A DNA stretch of 64,000 bases from Thiomargarita sp. (GTDB lineage Bacteria > Pseudomonadota > Gammaproteobacteria > Beggiatoales > Beggiatoaceae): assembly GCA_020721005.1 (NCBI GenBank), contig DYNP01000001.1, positions 186,001-250,000 of the forward strand, read 5' to 3'. Below the pieces are notes generated by a model that saw only the letters and a program-made list of their open reading frames with translations, did not search any database and was not told the origin of the DNA. Made by a program: the position numbers and the translations under genes. Below, one piece after another: positions 62,815-64,000 of the stretch. Position 1 is the first letter of the stretch. Each line of letters begins with the position of its first letter.

Positions 62815-63255
62815 ATGATTATTCAAACTCTGCTTGGCTTTGACTATGGAAGTAAAAAGATTGGCATTGCCACTGGCCAAACGTTGACCAATACCGCAAC
62901 TCCTTTAACTACCTTAAAAATTCCAAGCACTCATTTTCCGTGGCTACAAATCACCACCATTGTTGAAGACTGGCGTCCTAACCTATTGATCTTAGGTTGG
63001 CCAGACACTCCAAATTCCCAACTTACTGCCCTACAAAAAGCCATTCTCCAATTCAAAAAGGAATTGGAAACCCGGTATCAATTGCCCACTCAAATGGCTG
63101 ATGAGCGCTTGTCTTCAGTCGCTGCTCAACATCAAATTGAAGCCCTGTATACTAAAAAACAAGCGCGACAACGCGCCGTTAAAGAGCAACTTGATGCAGT
63201 GGCAGCCCAAATCATCTTAGAAACCTGGTTATCTGCCCAACCTCAAACTTTATAA
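62815..63255 (+). CDS. ruvX: RuvX/YqgF-type pre-16S rRNA nuclease
   Basis: A 146-residue RNase H-fold protein. GFDYGSKKIGIATGQ carries the first catalytic Asp, MADERLSSVAA the Glu and KEQLDAVAAQIILETWL the last Asp. Family members process the 5' end of 16S rRNA and resemble Holliday-junction resolvases. I start at the ATG at 62815, which gives a normal-length N-terminus; the frame is open 19 codons further upstream without a better site. It is 90 bases after pyrF. Confidence 0.95.
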   Translation: MIIQTLLGFDYGSKKIGIATGQTLTNTATPLTTLKIPSTHFPWLQITTIVEDWRPNLLILGWPDTPNSQLTALQKAILQFKKELETRYQLPTQMADERLSSVAAQHQIEALYTKKQARQRAVKEQLDAVAAQIILETWLSAQPQTL

Positions 63256-63343
63256 CAATTCGACAATTTTTCCCATCATAACCCACTGACATTCCAACCA
63301 ACACCCTACTGAAAAAAATCATCATTTACACCCAATTATTCCC

Positions 63344-63865
63344 ATGTCTATCAACTACATTGATATGCTCCTGCTCAGTCTCAGCGATCGCCTCAACCTC
63401 TGCTTCTCACCCACCCAACGCCAGGACTTGGGCATGATCGGCATTCACACAGGCGGAGTGTGGGTCGCTGAACGTTTGCACCATTTACTCAAACTGCCTC
63501 AACCCTTGGGACAATTAAATATTGCTTTTTACCGCGACGATTTTACCCGAATCGGTCTCCATCCTCATGTCACTCCGACCACATTGCCCTTTTCGGTGGA
63601 AAATCGCCCCATTATTCTGGTAGACGACGTCATTTACAGCGGACGCACCATTCGGGCAGCTCTCAATGAAATTTTCGACTATGGACGCCCAGCCAGCATT
63701 AGCTTGGCCGTCCTGATTGATCGCAATGGTCGAGAATTGCCCATTCAACCTGACTTTATTGGCTGCTCTTTGGCTTTGGCCAGTAACAAACACATTAAAC
63801 TGTGTGGACCTCATCCTCTTTTCCTAGACATTCGCACCCTACACAATGAACACGATACAACTTGA
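63344..63865 (+). CDS. pyrR: PyrR, pyr regulator/uracil phosphoribosyltransferase
   Basis: A 173-residue type I phosphoribosyltransferase. The PRPP-binding loop is PIILVDDVIYSGRTIRAAL (about residues 88-106), and IGIHTGGVWVAERL and LNIAFYRDDFTRIG are also characteristic of PyrR. It can make UMP from uracil and in some bacteria regulates pyr genes. The gene overlaps pyrB by 20 bases, so expression is coupled; no attenuator can be seen in the short gap before it. Confidence 0.95.
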   Translation: MSINYIDMLLLSLSDRLNLCFSPTQRQDLGMIGIHTGGVWVAERLHHLLKLPQPLGQLNIAFYRDDFTRIGLHPHVTPTTLPFSVENRPIILVDDVIYSGRTIRAALNEIFDYGRPASISLAVLIDRNGRELPIQPDFIGCSLALASNKHIKLCGPHPLFLDIRTLHNEHDTT

Positions 63866-64000
63866 CAATCAAGGCCGTCTCAAACATTTTTTGGGTATAG
63901 AAGGACTTCGTAGAGACCTGCTGTTAAGCATTCTCAACGTGGCAAAATCTTTCATCACTGTGGATGCCCAAGTGGTTAAAAAAGTACCTTTATTACGTGG
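63846..64000 (+). CDS. pyrB: aspartate carbamoyltransferase catalytic subunit, partial
   Basis: The first 51 codons before the window ends. MNTIQLDNQGRLKHFLGIEG and LRRDLLLSILNVAKSF match the N-terminus of the longer PyrB found in pseudomonads and relatives, where it follows pyrR. It makes carbamoyl aspartate in pyrimidine synthesis. The start overlaps the end of pyrR by 20 bases. Confidence 0.88.
   Translation, partial: MNTIQLDNQGRLKHFLGIEGLRRDLLLSILNVAKSFITVDAQVVKKVPLLR

Overview
The window looks like a chromosomal segment of a large, moderately AT-rich gammaproteobacterium. The order cmk-rpsA-ihfB-lapB-pyrF followed by ruvX-pyrR-pyrB, and the hisE-hinT-tatABC run, are gammaproteobacterial. 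The abundance of TPR proteins, a GT41 O-GlcNAc-transferase-like protein, exopolysaccharide genes, palindromic dispersed repeats and a class I lysyl-tRNA synthetase would fit a Thiotrichales/Beggiatoaceae-type bacterium, but that placement is inference.

Layout. 1-1259: end of an ABC-2 exporter operon. 1601-8822: secreted dienelactone hydrolase, an orphan AAA-type ATPase, two TPR proteins (one a GT41 glycosyltransferase) and purC. 9004-12945: an accessory island with a small HTH-like gene divergent from a dynamin-like GTPase and its membrane-spanning partner. 13029-19838: secreted beta-helix protein, fdhD, a secreted HExxH metalloprotease and a small exported protein. 20096-25502: a DprA/Smf-like protein, a membrane-anchored ABC-type substrate-binding protein and a sensor-MFS fusion. 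25720-33443: DEDD exonuclease, DUF1318 lipoprotein, a four-gene exopolysaccharide/O-antigen cluster (sulfotransferase, pyruvyltransferase-like, flippase, ligase/polymerase) and lipB. 33580-37392: UPF0114 membrane protein, tatCBA, hinT, hisE and a SYLF protein with a twin-arginine signal. 37613-39438: a second divergent pair, an XRE regulator and a membrane-associated GTPase, then tRNA-Met(CAT). 40294-44875: DnaQ-like exonuclease with a cNMP/CBS/DUF294 protein, a DUF3782-like nuclease-fold protein and a TPR-like membrane protein. 45018-49642: DUF1015, transglutaminase, circularly permuted ATP-grasp and alpha-E genes in one operon. 49854-50274: a 180-bp structured repeat in two copies. 50365-57460: class I lysS, a DUF1269-like protein, a 160-bp inverted-repeat element and a 1478-residue double glycosyltransferase. 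57645-64000: cmk, rpsA, ihfB, lapB (frameshifted), pyrF, ruvX, pyrR and the start of pyrB.

The most notable observations are: (i) a perfect 14-bp tandem duplication that breaks lapB, an otherwise conserved gene; (ii) two separate HTH-regulator/GTPase divergent pairs that share a 15-bp sequence in their intergenic regions, one of which encodes a dynamin-like protein with a dedicated membrane partner; (iii) a substrate-binding protein with no ABC permease, paired instead with an MFS transporter fused to two extracytoplasmic sensor modules; (iv) several families of structured repeats, one of which supplies the stop codon of a gene. No CRISPR array, rRNA operon or complete insertion sequence was seen.
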